NCBI GenBank assembly: GCA_019244185.1
Contig: JAFATB010000014.1
Location: forward strand, 251,587-315,586
Reading direction: 5' to 3'
DNA: 64,000 nt
Source of the DNA: Acidobacteriota bacterium
GTDB taxonomy: Bacteria; Acidobacteriota; Thermoanaerobaculia; Gp7-AA8
Shown piece after piece: positions 1 through 10,914 of the stretch. The translations under genes were made by a program, and so were the position numbers. A model generated the notes under the pieces. It ran no database searches. It saw nothing but the letters and a program-made list of their open reading frames with translations, and was not told the origin of the DNA. Each line of letters begins with the position of its first letter. The stretch's first letter is position 1.

Positions 1-665
1 TGCGCCGGCGGCGCCTGAATGTGAATCTCGACGCGGCGGTTCAGCTGCCGTCCCTCGGCCGTGTCATTCGTCGCTTTCGGCCGGCTCTCGCCGTAGCCGT
101 AGACGACCACGTTGCGCGACGGCACGCCCTGATCGATGAGGTAGTCGGCCACGTTCGCGGCGCGCTGCTCGGAGAGGCGCTGGTTGTACTCGTCGGTGCC
201 GACCGAGTCGGTGTGCCCTTCCACGTTGATCCGGTTGTCCGGATACTGCCGGAAGTTCGACGCGAGATCATTGAGCGTCGTGCGCGACGCCGAACGAAGA
301 TCGGCCGAGTTGAAGTCGAAGAGGATGTCGCTCGTCAGGCGCACGTCGATCTCGCCCTCGGACGGACGCGTCACTTCGACGCCTTCGATCTGACGGAGCT
401 CCTGCTCCTGCTTGTCCATGCGGTGTCCGACGGCCGCGCCGACCGCGGTGCCGACCGCCGCGCCGACGACCGCGCCCGTGCGGTTGTTGCCGCCCTGGTT
501 GCCGATGACCGCGCCCGCGATGGCGCCGGCGACCGCGCCGATCGCCGCACCGCGCTTCGTCTTGCGGTTGTTGTTCGGCGACGACGACGTGCTCGTGTCG
601 TTCGTCGTCGCGCAGGCGACGGCGAAGATCGTGGCGAGAATGAGAACCATACCTTTGCGTAGCAT
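1..665 (-). CDS. OmpA-family lipoprotein with glycine-zipper domain (3' end cut by window)
   Basis: Outer-membrane protein that probably ties the envelope to peptidoglycan. The start ATG (663-665) follows an AGGAGGT ribosome site at 671-677. A lipoprotein signal ends in the lipobox AVAC at residues 15-18. A glycine-zipper segment follows (repeated GA/VG steps, about residues 40-80) and then an OmpA C-terminal domain with the 'ILFDFNSADLR' start, the peptidoglycan-binding 'GHTDSVGTDEYNQRLSEQRA' stretch and 'NRRVEI'. About 221 codons are present; the stop lies outside the window. It is a paralogue of the next gene, but that one has a signal peptidase I signal instead of a lipobox. Confidence 0.9.
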   Translation of the reverse strand, partial: MLRKGMVLILATIFAVACATTNDTSTSSSPNNNRKTKRGAAIGAVAGAIAGAVIGNQGGNNRTGAVVGAAVGTAVGAAVGHRMDKQEQELRQIEGVEVTRPSEGEIDVRLTSDILFDFNSADLRSASRTTLNDLASNFRQYPDNRINVEGHTDSVGTDEYNQRLSEQRAANVADYLIDQGVPSRNVVVYGYGESRPKATNDTAEGRQLNRRVEIHIQAPPA

Positions 666-683
666 CTGAAACCTCCTGTGCTG

Positions 684-711
684 CAAAAAGAGACGCTCGT
701 TGCCGAGCGTC
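684..711 (-). terminator. Rho-independent terminator between the two OmpA genes
   Basis: On the minus strand an 8-bp stem (692-699 with 704-711, 4-nt loop) is followed by five T residues (685-689). It ends transcription of the 746-1393 gene, so the two OmpA paralogues are probably separate transcripts. Confidence 0.75.
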
Positions 712-745
712 CCGTTCATTTCACGATCGATACCGACTGGCGGCA

Positions 746-1393
746 TCAGCTGTTGGCGCGCACATACAACTCGACGCGACGGTTCGCCTGACGGCCGCTC
801 GCGGTGGAGTTCGATTCCTTCGGCTTCGCTTCGCCGTAGCCGACCGCGTCGAGACGCGAGCCGCGCACGCCGACGCCTTCGAGGTAGCTCGCGACCGAAT
901 TGGCGCGGCGCTCGGAGAGGCGCTGGTTGTACGCACTCGAGCCGGTCGAGTCGGTGTGGCCCGCGACGACGATGGTCGTGTCGCCGTACTTGTTGAAGAC
1001 GTCGGCCATCTCGCGGAGCTCGCTGCGGGAGCTCGAGCGGAGCGCCGCGGAGTCGTAGTCGAAGAGGATCTCGTTGCGGACCGTGACCTTCAGCTCGTCT
1101 TCGTCGGTGCGCTGGACGTTGATGCCCTCGATCTGCCGGAGCTCGCGCTCCTGCTTGTCCATCATCGCGCCGACGATTGCGCCGGCGGCGGTGCCGGCGA
1201 GCACGCCGACGGTGGCGCCGCGCTTCGCGCTGTGATGGCCGCGGTTGTTGCCGATGATCGCGCCCGCGATCGCACCGGCCACGCCGCCGATTACGGCGCC
1301 TTTCTTCGTCTTGTCGCGCTCGGTGGCGACGTCCGCGAAGGCAGTGGTTCCGGCGAGGAGCGCAATGAGGATGCTGGCGATGAACTGTTTCAT
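746..1393 (-). CDS. OmpA-family outer-membrane protein with glycine-zipper domain
   Basis: A 215-residue exported protein. The open frame extends upstream, but the ATG at 1391-1393 is chosen because it follows a GGAGGG site and begins a clean Sec signal ('MKQFIASILIALLAGTTAFA'). Residues about 30-75 form a glycine-zipper segment (GAVIGG, GAIAGAIIG repeats). The C-terminal half is an OmpA domain with 'ILFDYDSAALR' and 'GHTDSTGSSAYNQRLSERRA', the known peptidoglycan-binding pattern. It resembles the upstream-end lipoprotein closely, including the shared 'ERELRQIEG' type linker, so the pair probably arose by duplication. Likely envelope-anchoring role; the specific function is unknown. Confidence 0.9.
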   Translation of the reverse strand: MKQFIASILIALLAGTTAFADVATERDKTKKGAVIGGVAGAIAGAIIGNNRGHHSAKRGATVGVLAGTAAGAIVGAMMDKQERELRQIEGINVQRTDEDELKVTVRNEILFDYDSAALRSSSRSELREMADVFNKYGDTTIVVAGHTDSTGSSAYNQRLSERRANSVASYLEGVGVRGSRLDAVGYGEAKPKESNSTASGRQANRRVELYVRANS

Positions 1394-1510
1394 GTGTTCC
1401 CTCCGTGTCTGCCCTGGATTGCGACCGAGGTGCCACGGCCGACATAGATCCGTCAAAAAGTATCCGCGGCGTGGCCGAGCCCGCCGCGTCGGGTGCTACC
1501 ATGCCGCGCC

Positions 1511-2620
1511 ATGCCGGCCGAGCGCTCGATGCAGGACGTGCTGCGTAACCTATTGCAGTACGGCGAGTTGTCGTTTCGCGACTTCATGGAGGTGGCGCTC
1601 TATCACCCGCAGTTTGGCTACTACGCCACGCGCGAAAACCCGGTCGGCCGCAGCGGCGATTACGTCACCGCGCCCGTGCTCAGCCCGGCATTTTCGTTCG
1701 CGATCGGCAGGCTCGTCCGCGAGTTCGTGCGCCGTGCCGAGGGCGCGATGTGCTCCATCGTGGACATCGGATGCGGCGACGGCGGGCTGATCCGCGCGAT
1801 CGCGGCGGAGATCGACGCGCCGCATGCGCGCTTTTTCGGGGTCGACCGCGCGCTCGGACGCGTGCACGACGAGCACGCGCGCGTCACCTTTCTCAACACG
1901 CTCGATCAAGTGCCGCGCGACGGCATGCATGTCATCCTGTCGAACGAGCTCTTCGACGCGTTTCCGTTCGCGCGGCTCATGCAGCGCGGCGAGCACCTGC
2001 ACGAGTTGTGGGTCGGCGAGCGCGGAGGAACGCTCGACTGGGTCGAGCGCGAGGCGCCTGGTCCGTACGAGCACTACTTCGCCGAGCGCGGGATCGAGCT
2101 CGCCGAGGGGCAGTTCGCGGACGTTTCGCTGGAGTGGGAGGCGTACTACGCGGACGTCGCGCATTTCGTGCGGCAGGGAATGATCGTCACGTTCGACTAC
2201 GGCTTTCCGCAGCAGAAGCTGTTTCATCCGCGCGCGCGCCGCTTCGGCACCGCTGCGGCGTACGCGGGGCAGCGCGTCTCGCGCGATCTGCTCGCGAACG
2301 CGGGCGAGCAGGACCTCACCGCCCACATCAACTTCACCGACCTCGAGCGCGCCGGCGAACGTGAAGGCGCGACGACGCTCTTCTTCGACCGCCTCGCTCC
2401 GTTTCTCCTCGGCGTCGGCATCGCCGAGCATCCGCTCTTCACGCCGGTGCACGAGCTGTCGGTGTCGAATGCGGAGCAGGGGATGGCGCTGATGGAAGCG
2501 CGCGAAGACGCGCGGCGGCTCGTGCTGCCGGACGGAATCGGCGAGGAATTGCGGGTGCTGGTGCAGGGGAAAGGGATCGCGATGGAGGGCTGGTCCTTCC
2601 AGAGTCCGCTGATTCCTTGA
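1511..2620 (+). CDS. MidA/NDUFAF7-like SAM-dependent methyltransferase
   Basis: A class I SAM-dependent methyltransferase of the MidA (COG1565) type, about 369 residues. Near the N-terminus it has the family-like 'GELSFRDFMEVALYHPQFGYYA' region, then the GDYVTAPVLSPAF segment and the SAM motif 'VDIGCGDGG'. In mitochondria the homologue NDUFAF7 dimethylates an arginine of the 49-kDa complex I subunit (NuoD family). Here the gene ends 54 bp before nuoA, so a complex I assembly role is plausible but inferred. Start: a GTG at 1493 and ATGs at 1511 and 1529 are possible, with no clear Shine-Dalgarno; 1511 is a compromise. The nuo promoter overlaps its stop codon. Confidence 0.75.
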   Translation: MPAERSMQDVLRNLLQYGELSFRDFMEVALYHPQFGYYATRENPVGRSGDYVTAPVLSPAFSFAIGRLVREFVRRAEGAMCSIVDIGCGDGGLIRAIAAEIDAPHARFFGVDRALGRVHDEHARVTFLNTLDQVPRDGMHVILSNELFDAFPFARLMQRGEHLHELWVGERGGTLDWVEREAPGPYEHYFAERGIELAEGQFADVSLEWEAYYADVAHFVRQGMIVTFDYGFPQQKLFHPRARRFGTAAAYAGQRVSRDLLANAGEQDLTAHINFTDLERAGEREGATTLFFDRLAPFLLGVGIAEHPLFTPVHELSVSNAEQGMALMEAREDARRLVLPDGIGEELRVLVQGKGIAMEGWSFQSPLIP

Positions 2621-2644
2621 CTCTACGTTTTCGCCGTCTAGAAT
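2617..2644 (+). promoter_or_regulatory. Predicted sigma70-type promoter of the nuo-atp operon
   Basis: TTGACT at 2617-2622 (overlapping the stop codon of the methyltransferase gene), a 16-bp spacer, then TAGAAT at 2639-2644. It lies about 30 bp before nuoA and is the best promoter match ahead of the operon. Confidence 0.6.
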
Positions 2645-2674
2645 GAGCGGCGGTCGTCGTCAGCGAGAACAAGG

Positions 2675-3034
2675 ATGGCAAATTACTCGGTGCTGTTGGT
2701 CGCCGCGCTCATCGTGGTCTCCGTGCCGGTACTGACACTATTCATCATCACTCCACTCGTCCGCGCGTCGCGGGCGAACAAGGTGAAGCTCGAGCCGTAT
2801 GAATGCGGCATCGCGCCGACGTCCTCAGCATTCGACCATCGTTTCTCGGTCCGCTACTTCCTCATCGCGGTCCTCTTCATCGTCTTCGACGTCGAGACGG
2901 TCTTCCTCTTCCCCTGGGCGATCAGGTTCAAACAACTCGGATGGTTCGGTGCCGTCGAAATGGCGGCGTTCCTGGCGATTCTCCTGATCGGGTATTTCTA
3001 TGCGTGGAAGAGGAAGGTCCTTTCATGGGTCTGA
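2675..3034 (+). CDS. nuoA: NADH-quinone oxidoreductase subunit A
   Basis: Membrane subunit of respiratory complex I, 119 residues, the usual length. It has three transmembrane segments (about 5-30, 62-82 and 90-112) and the conserved loop '[15 protein letters not shown]' followed by '[19 protein letters not shown]', which lies near the quinone-site entrance in known structures. First gene of the nuo operon, behind the TTGACT/TAGAAT promoter. Its stop overlaps the start of nuoB by 10 bp, indicating translational coupling. Confidence 0.95.
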   Translation: MANYSVLLVAALIVVSVPVLTLFIITPLVRASRANKVKLEPYECGIAPTSSAFDHRFSVRYFLIAVLFIVFDVETVFLFPWAIRFKQLGWFGAVEMAAFLAILLIGYFYAWKRKVLSWV

Positions 3035-4047
3035 TCGAGAATCGATTCGAGTCGAACGTTCTCACGACGACCGTCGACAAATTCTTCAACTGGGCGCGTA
3101 AATCTTCTCTCTGGCCGATGCAGTTCGGCCTGGCCTGCTGCGCCATCGAAATGATGGCCGTGCTCGATCCGCGGCACGACATGGCCCGCTTCGGCGCCGA
3201 GGTCTTCCGCGCTACGCCGCGCCAGGCCGACCTCATGATCGTCTCCGGCACCGTCACGGAGAAGATGGCTCCGATCGTCCGCCGTCTGTGGGACCAGATG
3301 CCGGACCCGAAGTGGGTGATCTCGATGGGCTCGTGCGCGACGTGCGGCGGCCCGTACGACACGTACGCGGTGACGCAGGGCGTCGACCGCCTGATTCCTG
3401 TGGACGTCTACATTCCCGGATGTCCGCCTCGTCCCGAGGCGCTCATGTGGGGATTGATGGAGCTCCAGAAAAAGATCGAGCGGATGCACATCCTGCGGAA
3501 AGGCGGCGAGGCGTACGACTTCGCGCGCGCCGCGGTCCGCGACTCGCTCCGGCCCGCGCATGAAGGTCCGGCGCTGCGCGCGGAGCAGGCCGCGCAGCTC
3601 AAGCCCGCGCCGATCTCCGGCGTCAAGCGCGCGCCCACGCCGGCCGCGCCTCCGAAACCGAAAGCAGTTCCGGCCGCCGCCGCGGAAACGGCGGAAGCCG
3701 CGGACGTCACGCAGGCCGACATTCAGCAGGCCGCCGCCCCCGAGATGCCGCTCGATCAGCCGGAAACCGGCGCGTCGCCGGCGGTGCCGTTCCATCGCGA
3801 CGATCTCACGCTCCCCGAGCGCATGACTCTCGCCAACGAGATGGGCGGCAACTGGGTGACGAAGCTCTTCGCGTCGATGGCGCAGACCGACTGCGGCGCG
3901 TGCGGCTGGGACTGCGAAGGCTACGCGAACGCGCTGGCCGAGGGCGAAACCGACGACATTTCTCTCTGCGTCCCCGGCGAATCCGAGACGCTCGACATGC
4001 TGAAACTTCTGATGGAGGAGGCGGGCAAGAGCTACTCGGGCGTGTAA
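3025..4047 (+). CDS. nuoB: NADH-quinone oxidoreductase subunit B with C-terminal Fe-S-type extension
   Basis: Residues 1-165 are a normal NuoB, carrying cluster N2 next to the quinone site: C38-C39, C104 and C133 in 'PGCPPRPE' are the four ligands. The start ATG overlaps nuoA by 10 bp. The protein is 340 residues, about twice the usual length. An Ala/Pro-rich linker (about 185-255) leads to a second domain (about 260-335) with '[16 protein letters not shown]' and 'LCVPG': C290, C293, C297 and C315. This spacing recalls the four-cysteine Fe-S domain of RnfB and some sulfite reductase flavoproteins. The extension is in frame to the TAA at 4045, and nothing suggests a frameshift. Confidence 0.93.
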   Translation: MGLIENRFESNVLTTTVDKFFNWARKSSLWPMQFGLACCAIEMMAVLDPRHDMARFGAEVFRATPRQADLMIVSGTVTEKMAPIVRRLWDQMPDPKWVISMGSCATCGGPYDTYAVTQGVDRLIPVDVYIPGCPPRPEALMWGLMELQKKIERMHILRKGGEAYDFARAAVRDSLRPAHEGPALRAEQAAQLKPAPISGVKRAPTPAAPPKPKAVPAAAAETAEAADVTQADIQQAAAPEMPLDQPETGASPAVPFHRDDLTLPERMTLANEMGGNWVTKLFASMAQTDCGACGWDCEGYANALAEGETDDISLCVPGESETLDMLKLLMEEAGKSYSGV

Positions 4048-4060
4048 GTCCCGCAGCGAA

Positions 4061-4849
4061 ATGTCAGAGACAACTCCGCCGAGCACACCGCCGCCCTCCG
4101 CGGCGCCCGCCGCGCCCACCGCACCTCCCGTGCGCGGGGCCGACGAGATTAAACGCGACCCGCTCGTCGCCGCCGCGGTGGCGCGCGCGGCCGACGCCGT
4201 GCTCGACGCGAGAGAGCTCGTCGGCGAGATCACGCTCTTCATCGACACCGCCCGCATCGCCGATGTCTGCCGCACGTTCAAGGACGACGGCTTCGTCTAT
4301 CTCGTCGACCTCGCCGGCGTCGACTACTCGAAGTTCCCGAATCACACCGGCCCGCGCTTCAGCGTCGCCTACACGCTCTACTCCTTCCGCCGCAACGCGC
4401 GCGTGCGGCTGCGCGTCTGGACCGACGGCGACGTGCCGTCGGTGACCGCGGTGTGGAAGACCGCCAACTGGCACGAGCGCGAGACCTTCGACATGCTCGG
4501 CATCAACTTCACCGGCCATCCGAACCTCGAGCGCATCCTCATGTGGGACGGCTTCAACGGACATCCGCTGCGGAAGGACTTCCCGATCCGCGGAATCGAT
4601 ACCGGGGCGCGGATCTATCCGGAAGTCTTTCCGGAAGGCGGCGGTCCGAAGGCCGGCTCGACCGGCAAGCCGGTGAACGATGTGAACCTCTACAAGGGCG
4701 AATGGAAGGCGTACGGCAGCTCGCCCGCCGCGCAGATCGGCGGCGGCGCGAAACCGGCGCCGCCGAAGCCCGCGCCGAAACCGGTCGCCGCGCCGGCGCC
4801 CGCACCGGTGGCGGCGGCAGCCGATGACGACGCGGAGGAGGAGGCCTGA
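4061..4849 (+). CDS. nuoC: NADH-quinone oxidoreductase subunit C
   Basis: Peripheral-arm subunit of complex I (30-kDa family), 262 residues. The core is about residues 40-195, with '[10 protein letters not shown]', '[24 protein letters not shown]' and 'HPLRKDFP', the family signature. An Ala/Pro-rich N-terminal tail (1-25) and an Ala/Pro-rich, acidic-ended C-terminal tail (about 225-262) lie outside the core. Similar low-complexity tracts occur in the neighbouring NuoB. Its stop and the nuoD start share one base (TGATG), so nuoC and nuoD are separate proteins that are translationally coupled, not fused as in Escherichia coli. Confidence 0.94.
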   Translation: MSETTPPSTPPPSAAPAAPTAPPVRGADEIKRDPLVAAAVARAADAVLDARELVGEITLFIDTARIADVCRTFKDDGFVYLVDLAGVDYSKFPNHTGPRFSVAYTLYSFRRNARVRLRVWTDGDVPSVTAVWKTANWHERETFDMLGINFTGHPNLERILMWDGFNGHPLRKDFPIRGIDTGARIYPEVFPEGGGPKAGSTGKPVNDVNLYKGEWKAYGSSPAAQIGGGAKPAPPKPAPKPVAAPAPAPVAAAADDDAEEEA

Positions 4850-5964
4850 TGTTCGACGTCCACGAAATGGAGGTCAACTTCGGTCCCCAGCATCCGTCGA
4901 CGCACGGCGTGCTGCGCGTGCTGCTCAAGATCGACGGCGAGCGCATCATCGAGGCGAAGCCGGTCATCGGCTACCTGCATCGCGGCACCGAAAAGCTCTT
5001 CGAGCACATGGCCTATCCGCAGTGCATCCCGCACACGGATCGGATGGATTACGTCGCCTCCGCCACGAACAACCTCGGCTTCGTCGAAACGGTCGAGAAG
5101 CTGATGGGCGTCACGAAACAGATCCCGCGCCGCGCGCAGATCCTGCGCGTGATTCTCTCGGAACTGCAGCGCATCTCGTCGCACCTCTTGTGGCTCGCCA
5201 CGCACGCGATCGACATCGGCGCGATGACGCCGTTCTTCTACTGCTTCCGCGAGCGCGAGCAGATCCTCGACTTCTTCGAGGCCTACTGCGGCGCGCGCCT
5301 CACGCTCAACTGCATGCGCATCGGCGGCATGCCGGAAGACGTGCCGGCCGGCTGGCTCGAAGACATCGAGGCGTTCTGCGACAAGTTCGACGCGGCCGTC
5401 GACGAGTACGAGTCGCTGCTGACCACGAACCGCATCTGGAAGCGCCGCACCGTCGGCATCGGCGTGCTCTCGCCGGAAGAAGCGATCGAGTGGGGCATCA
5501 CCGGACCGCCGCTGCGCGGCTCCGGCGTCGAATGGGACCTGCGCCGCGCGCAGCCGTACGAGATCTATCCCGAGCTCGACTTCGAAGTGCCGGTCGGCAA
5601 GAACGGCGATACGTACGACCGCTACCTCGTGCGCATGGAAGAGATGCGGCAGTCGAACCGCATCCTCAAACAATGCATCCCGCTGATTCGCGAGACGCCT
5701 GCGGGTGACCTCAAGGCGAAGATCTCGAAAGTCATCCGCCCGCCGGAAGGCGAGGTTTATCACTCCATCGAGTCGCCGAAAGGGGAGCTCGGCTACTACA
5801 TCGTGTCCGACGGCAAAACGCAGAACGCGTATCGCTGCCACGTCCGCCCGCCGAGCTTCGTGAATCTGCAGGCGCTGCCGGCGATGGCGCGCGGACATCT
5901 GGTCTCGGATCTCGTGGCGCTCATCGGCACGATCGACATCGTGTTGGGAGAGGTGGACAGGTGA
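4849..5964 (+). CDS. nuoD: NADH-quinone oxidoreductase subunit D
   Basis: The 49-kDa-family subunit of complex I that lines the quinone cavity with NuoB, 371 residues. Family segments are visible: '[14 protein letters not shown]' near the N-terminus, '[10 protein letters not shown]' at about 45-54, 'DRMDYV', and '[18 protein letters not shown]' at the C-terminus. The arginine-containing LHRGTEK stretch lies in the region that MidA/NDUFAF7 enzymes modify in mitochondria, and such an enzyme is encoded just upstream. The gene is followed by an inverted repeat where nuoE, F and G would stand in a 14-subunit operon. Confidence 0.95.
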   Translation: MFDVHEMEVNFGPQHPSTHGVLRVLLKIDGERIIEAKPVIGYLHRGTEKLFEHMAYPQCIPHTDRMDYVASATNNLGFVETVEKLMGVTKQIPRRAQILRVILSELQRISSHLLWLATHAIDIGAMTPFFYCFREREQILDFFEAYCGARLTLNCMRIGGMPEDVPAGWLEDIEAFCDKFDAAVDEYESLLTTNRIWKRRTVGIGVLSPEEAIEWGITGPPLRGSGVEWDLRRAQPYEIYPELDFEVPVGKNGDTYDRYLVRMEEMRQSNRILKQCIPLIRETPAGDLKAKISKVIRPPEGEVYHSIESPKGELGYYIVSDGKTQNAYRCHVRPPSFVNLQALPAMARGHLVSDLVALIGTIDIVLGEVDR

Positions 5965-6083
5965 AAAAGATGAATGAAGAACGCAGAACGCAGAATAAAG
6001 AATTGAGAAAGTGCGCCACCCGCGCAGCGTCGTCCTCTTTCTACGTTCTTCATTCTGCGTTCTGCGTTCTTCATTCATCTTTT
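5965..6083 (+). repeat. 119-bp AT-rich inverted repeat between nuoD and nuoH
   Basis: Perfect 32-nt arms (5965-5996 and 6052-6083) begin one base after the nuoD stop. The inner flanks pair imperfectly as well (aagaa and agaaag blocks), leaving a GC-rich core around 6012-6035. Each arm contains short tandem units (aacgcag twice). The element is much richer in A+T than its neighbours and would form a very long hairpin in the nuo mRNA. It resembles a REP- or MITE-like palindromic repeat. No transposase is present. Confidence 0.9.
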
Positions 6084-6097
6084 AACGAGGTGGCCGC

Positions 6098-7240
6098 ATG
6101 AACAAGGCTCTCCTCACCTACCTCGTCTGGCCGCTGGTGAAGTTCCTCATCGCCTTCATCATCGTGCAGCTCATCGTCGTCGCCATGACATGGATCGAGC
6201 GGCGGCTGCTCGGATTCATCCAGGCGCGGCTCGGACCGAATCGCGTCGGACCGTGGGGCCTCCTGCAGGGCATCGCCGATCCGGTGAAGCTGCTGCTGAA
6301 GGAAGACATCCTTCCGACGAGCGCGGAGAAGATCGCGTACTTCCTCGGACCGATGCTGCCGCTCATTCCGGCGTTCGTCGTCTTCGCGCTGATCCCGTAC
6401 GGACCGCCGCCGGCGTTCACCGTCACGCGCGTCAACGTCGGGCTACTGCTCATCCTCGCCATCACGTCGACCGCGGTGTACGGCATCATCCTCGGCGGCT
6501 GGGCATCGAACAACAAGTACTCGCTGATGGGCGGTCTTCGCTCGGCGGCGCAGATGGTGTCGTACGAAGTGCCGTTCGGCCTCTCCATCGTCGGCGTGCT
6601 GATGATCACCGGCTCGCTCGATCTCGTGCAGATCGTCCGCTATCAGGAAACGAACGCGTGGAACTTCCTCCCGCAGCTCGTGGCCTGCTTCATCTTCTTC
6701 GTGTCGATGAACGCGGAGAACAACCGCACGCCGTTCGATCTGCCGGAAGCGGAATCGGAGCTCGTCGCCGGATTCCACACCGAGTACTCGGGGATGAAGT
6801 TCGCGTTCTTCATGCTCGCCGAGTACTCGATGATGATCGTCAACTCGTGCCTCATCGTGACGCTCTTCTTCGGCGGCTGGACGTTCGGCATGTTCGGCGT
6901 CGGCCTCACCACGAGCGTGCTGCGCGGCATGGGCTTCTTCGGCGGCATTCTCGGCGCCGCCATCTTCTTCGCGAAAGTCATGGTCTTCATGCTGGTCTAC
7001 GTCTGGTTTCGCGCGACGTTCCCGCGGTTCCGCTTCGATCAGCTGATGGACCTCGGATGGAAGTGGATGATCCCGCTCGCACTGGGGAACATCTTCGTCA
7101 CCGGCCTCTTCATCCTCGCCGGACAGGAGCGGCTGATGTACTGGATCGGCCTCGCGCTCCTCGGCGCCACGGTGTTCTATCTCGGACGCAAACCGGCTCC
7201 GCGTAAGGGGATTCATGCAAGTCGAGTATCCGAAGCCTAG
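6098..7240 (+). CDS. nuoH: NADH-quinone oxidoreductase subunit H
   Basis: Membrane subunit at the junction of the peripheral and membrane arms of complex I, 380 residues with about eight to nine hydrophobic segments. Signatures are 'ERRLLGFIQARLGPNRVGP' near residues 32-50, 'GIADPVKLLLKED', and 'ENNRTPFDLPEAESELVAGF' at about 208-228, the acidic loop close to the quinone channel. A GAGG site lies just before the ATG, downstream of the inverted repeat. Its 3' end overlaps nuoI by 26 bp. Confidence 0.95.
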   Translation: MNKALLTYLVWPLVKFLIAFIIVQLIVVAMTWIERRLLGFIQARLGPNRVGPWGLLQGIADPVKLLLKEDILPTSAEKIAYFLGPMLPLIPAFVVFALIPYGPPPAFTVTRVNVGLLLILAITSTAVYGIILGGWASNNKYSLMGGLRSAAQMVSYEVPFGLSIVGVLMITGSLDLVQIVRYQETNAWNFLPQLVACFIFFVSMNAENNRTPFDLPEAESELVAGFHTEYSGMKFAFFMLAEYSMMIVNSCLIVTLFFGGWTFGMFGVGLTTSVLRGMGFFGGILGAAIFFAKVMVFMLVYVWFRATFPRFRFDQLMDLGWKWMIPLALGNIFVTGLFILAGQERLMYWIGLALLGATVFYLGRKPAPRKGIHASRVSEA

Positions 7241-7745
7241 CTGGTCGCAGAAGTTCCTCGTGCTCGACCTCCTCGAGGGGTTGAAGACGACGTTCCGCGA
7301 GCTGTTCAAGCCGAAGGTGACGGTGCGTTATCCCGAGGAGCGCAACGAGCCGACGGACCGCTTCCGAGGAATGTTCAAGTTCTCGTACGACCGCTGCATC
7401 GCGTGCAAGCTGTGCGCGGTGGCGTGCCCGATCGACATCATCTACATCGACGTGCACGACGACATGATCGAAGAGGGCGGGAAGAAGAAGAAAGTCAAAG
7501 TCCTCGACCGCTACGACATCGACGTGAAGCGCTGCATGTTCTGCGCGCTCTGCGAAGAAGCGTGCCCCACGAAGCCAAAGTCGATCTGGCTGACCACGAA
7601 GACCTACGAGCTCGCGACGTACGATCGCAACGATCTCTACTTCAACATGCAGGAGCTCGAGTACTGGGAAGACCGGCCGCGCTACACCGGGCTGCCGGAG
7701 GAGGACGAGAAGCCGCGCCTCGACGAGACGCGCCTCCTCAAATAG
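7215..7745 (+). CDS. nuoI: NADH-quinone oxidoreductase subunit I (two 4Fe-4S clusters)
   Basis: Ferredoxin-like subunit of complex I, 176 residues. Two C-x2-C-x2-C-x3-CP motifs are visible, 'CIACKLCAVACP' (about residues 60-71) and 'CMFCALCEEACP' (about 109-120), which bind clusters N6a and N6b in characterised enzymes. These pass electrons to N2 in NuoB. The ATG lies inside the 3' end of nuoH (26-bp overlap). The presence of NuoI with no NuoEFG leaves the native electron donor undefined from this locus. Confidence 0.95.
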   Translation: MQVEYPKPSWSQKFLVLDLLEGLKTTFRELFKPKVTVRYPEERNEPTDRFRGMFKFSYDRCIACKLCAVACPIDIIYIDVHDDMIEEGGKKKKVKVLDRYDIDVKRCMFCALCEEACPTKPKSIWLTTKTYELATYDRNDLYFNMQELEYWEDRPRYTGLPEEDEKPRLDETRLLK

Positions 7746-7747
7746 CG

Positions 7748-8428
7748 ATGGACGCCGTCAGCTCCAGCATGCCGCTGCTCGTCTTCGTCGTCATCGGGAC
7801 GATCGCCGTCGCGTCGTCGATCCTCGTCGTGGCGATGCGCAACCCGGTGCATTCCGCGCTGTTTCTCCTGCTCACGTTTCTGTGCGTGGCGGTGTTGTTC
7901 GTCCTGCGCAGCGCGGAGTTCGTCGCCGCCGTGCAGGTGCTCGTCTACGCGGGCGGCATCATGGTGTTGTTCCTCTTCGTGGTCATGCTGATCAACGTGC
8001 GCCATCTGCCGGAAGAGCGCGTGCTCTCGCCGGTCTGGCTCGGCGGGATCGGCGTCGGTCTCGCGATGTTCGTGCTCTTCGCGACGATCGTCCGTCCCGG
8101 CACTTACCACGATGAAGTTCCAAACGCCGACAAGAAGCTGACCACCGTTGACGAGACCTATCTCACGCAGGACGCGACCAATCCGAACCGCCTCGTGCGC
8201 CATCACCGCCAGCGTGAGAACCGCAACGCGGAAGCAGTGGGCATGGCGCTCTACACCGACTATCTCGTGCCGTTCGAAGTCGCGTCGCTCTTCCTGCTCG
8301 TGGCGATGATCGGCGCGATCGTGATCGGCAAGCGCGAGCTCTCCGCGGCGGAAGAAGAGACCGCGCCCGACTACATGCTCGAGCGCGTGGAGACGGAGAA
8401 GGAAGTGAAGGAGGCGCTGAGCGCCTAG
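7748..8428 (+). CDS. nuoJ: NADH-quinone oxidoreductase subunit J
   Basis: Membrane subunit of complex I, 226 residues with five hydrophobic segments. It shows the NuoJ pattern 'RNPVHSALFLLLTFL' and 'VQVLVYAGGIMVLFLFVVML', the latter containing the pi-bulge helix. A hydrophilic insert (about residues 115-165) separates the fourth and fifth segments and is longer than in many homologues. The ATG lies 3 bp after the nuoI TAG stop; a longer frame upstream is only the shadow of nuoI. Confidence 0.92.
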   Translation: MDAVSSSMPLLVFVVIGTIAVASSILVVAMRNPVHSALFLLLTFLCVAVLFVLRSAEFVAAVQVLVYAGGIMVLFLFVVMLINVRHLPEERVLSPVWLGGIGVGLAMFVLFATIVRPGTYHDEVPNADKKLTTVDETYLTQDATNPNRLVRHHRQRENRNAEAVGMALYTDYLVPFEVASLFLLVAMIGAIVIGKRELSAAEEETAPDYMLERVETEKEVKEALSA

Positions 8429-8442
8429 CGCTCGCGAGCACG

Positions 8443-8737
8443 ATGCCCAGCACGCAGGCGTACCTGATGTTGTCCGGCACACTCTTCGCCGTCGGCCTGG
8501 TCGGCGTGATCATCCGCCGCAACATGATCACGGTGCTCATGTGCATCGAGCTGATGCTCAACGCCGTGAACATCAACCTCGTCGCCTTCTCGCATCACAT
8601 CGCCTCGCTGGAAGGGCAGGTCTTCACGATCTTCGTGATCACCATCGCCGCGGGCGAGGCGGCGGTCGGACTGGCGATCATCATTCAGCTCTACCGGCTG
8701 CGCTCCACGATCAACGTCGACGAAGCGAGGACGCTGC

Positions 8738-8745
<8 letters not shown>
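8443..8745 (+). CDS. nuoK: NADH-quinone oxidoreductase subunit K
   Basis: Small antiporter-like membrane subunit of complex I, 100 residues, the family length. Three transmembrane helices include 'NMITVLMCIELMLNAVNINLVAF', with the conserved glutamate in CIELML, and a second conserved glutamate in 'AAGEAAVGLAII'. Both acidic residues lie on the proton pathway in known structures. The 3' end overlaps nuoL by 8 bp. Confidence 0.95.
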
Positions 8746-10900
<2,155 letters not shown>

Positions 10901-10914
10901 GGAGCGGTGCGTTC

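Noticed and set aside
4690..6078. Long minus-strand open frame through nuoC/nuoD and the inverted repeat
   Set aside because: It is opposite three convincing nuo genes and its start lies in the repeat arm. GC-rich codon bias makes such antisense frames common here.
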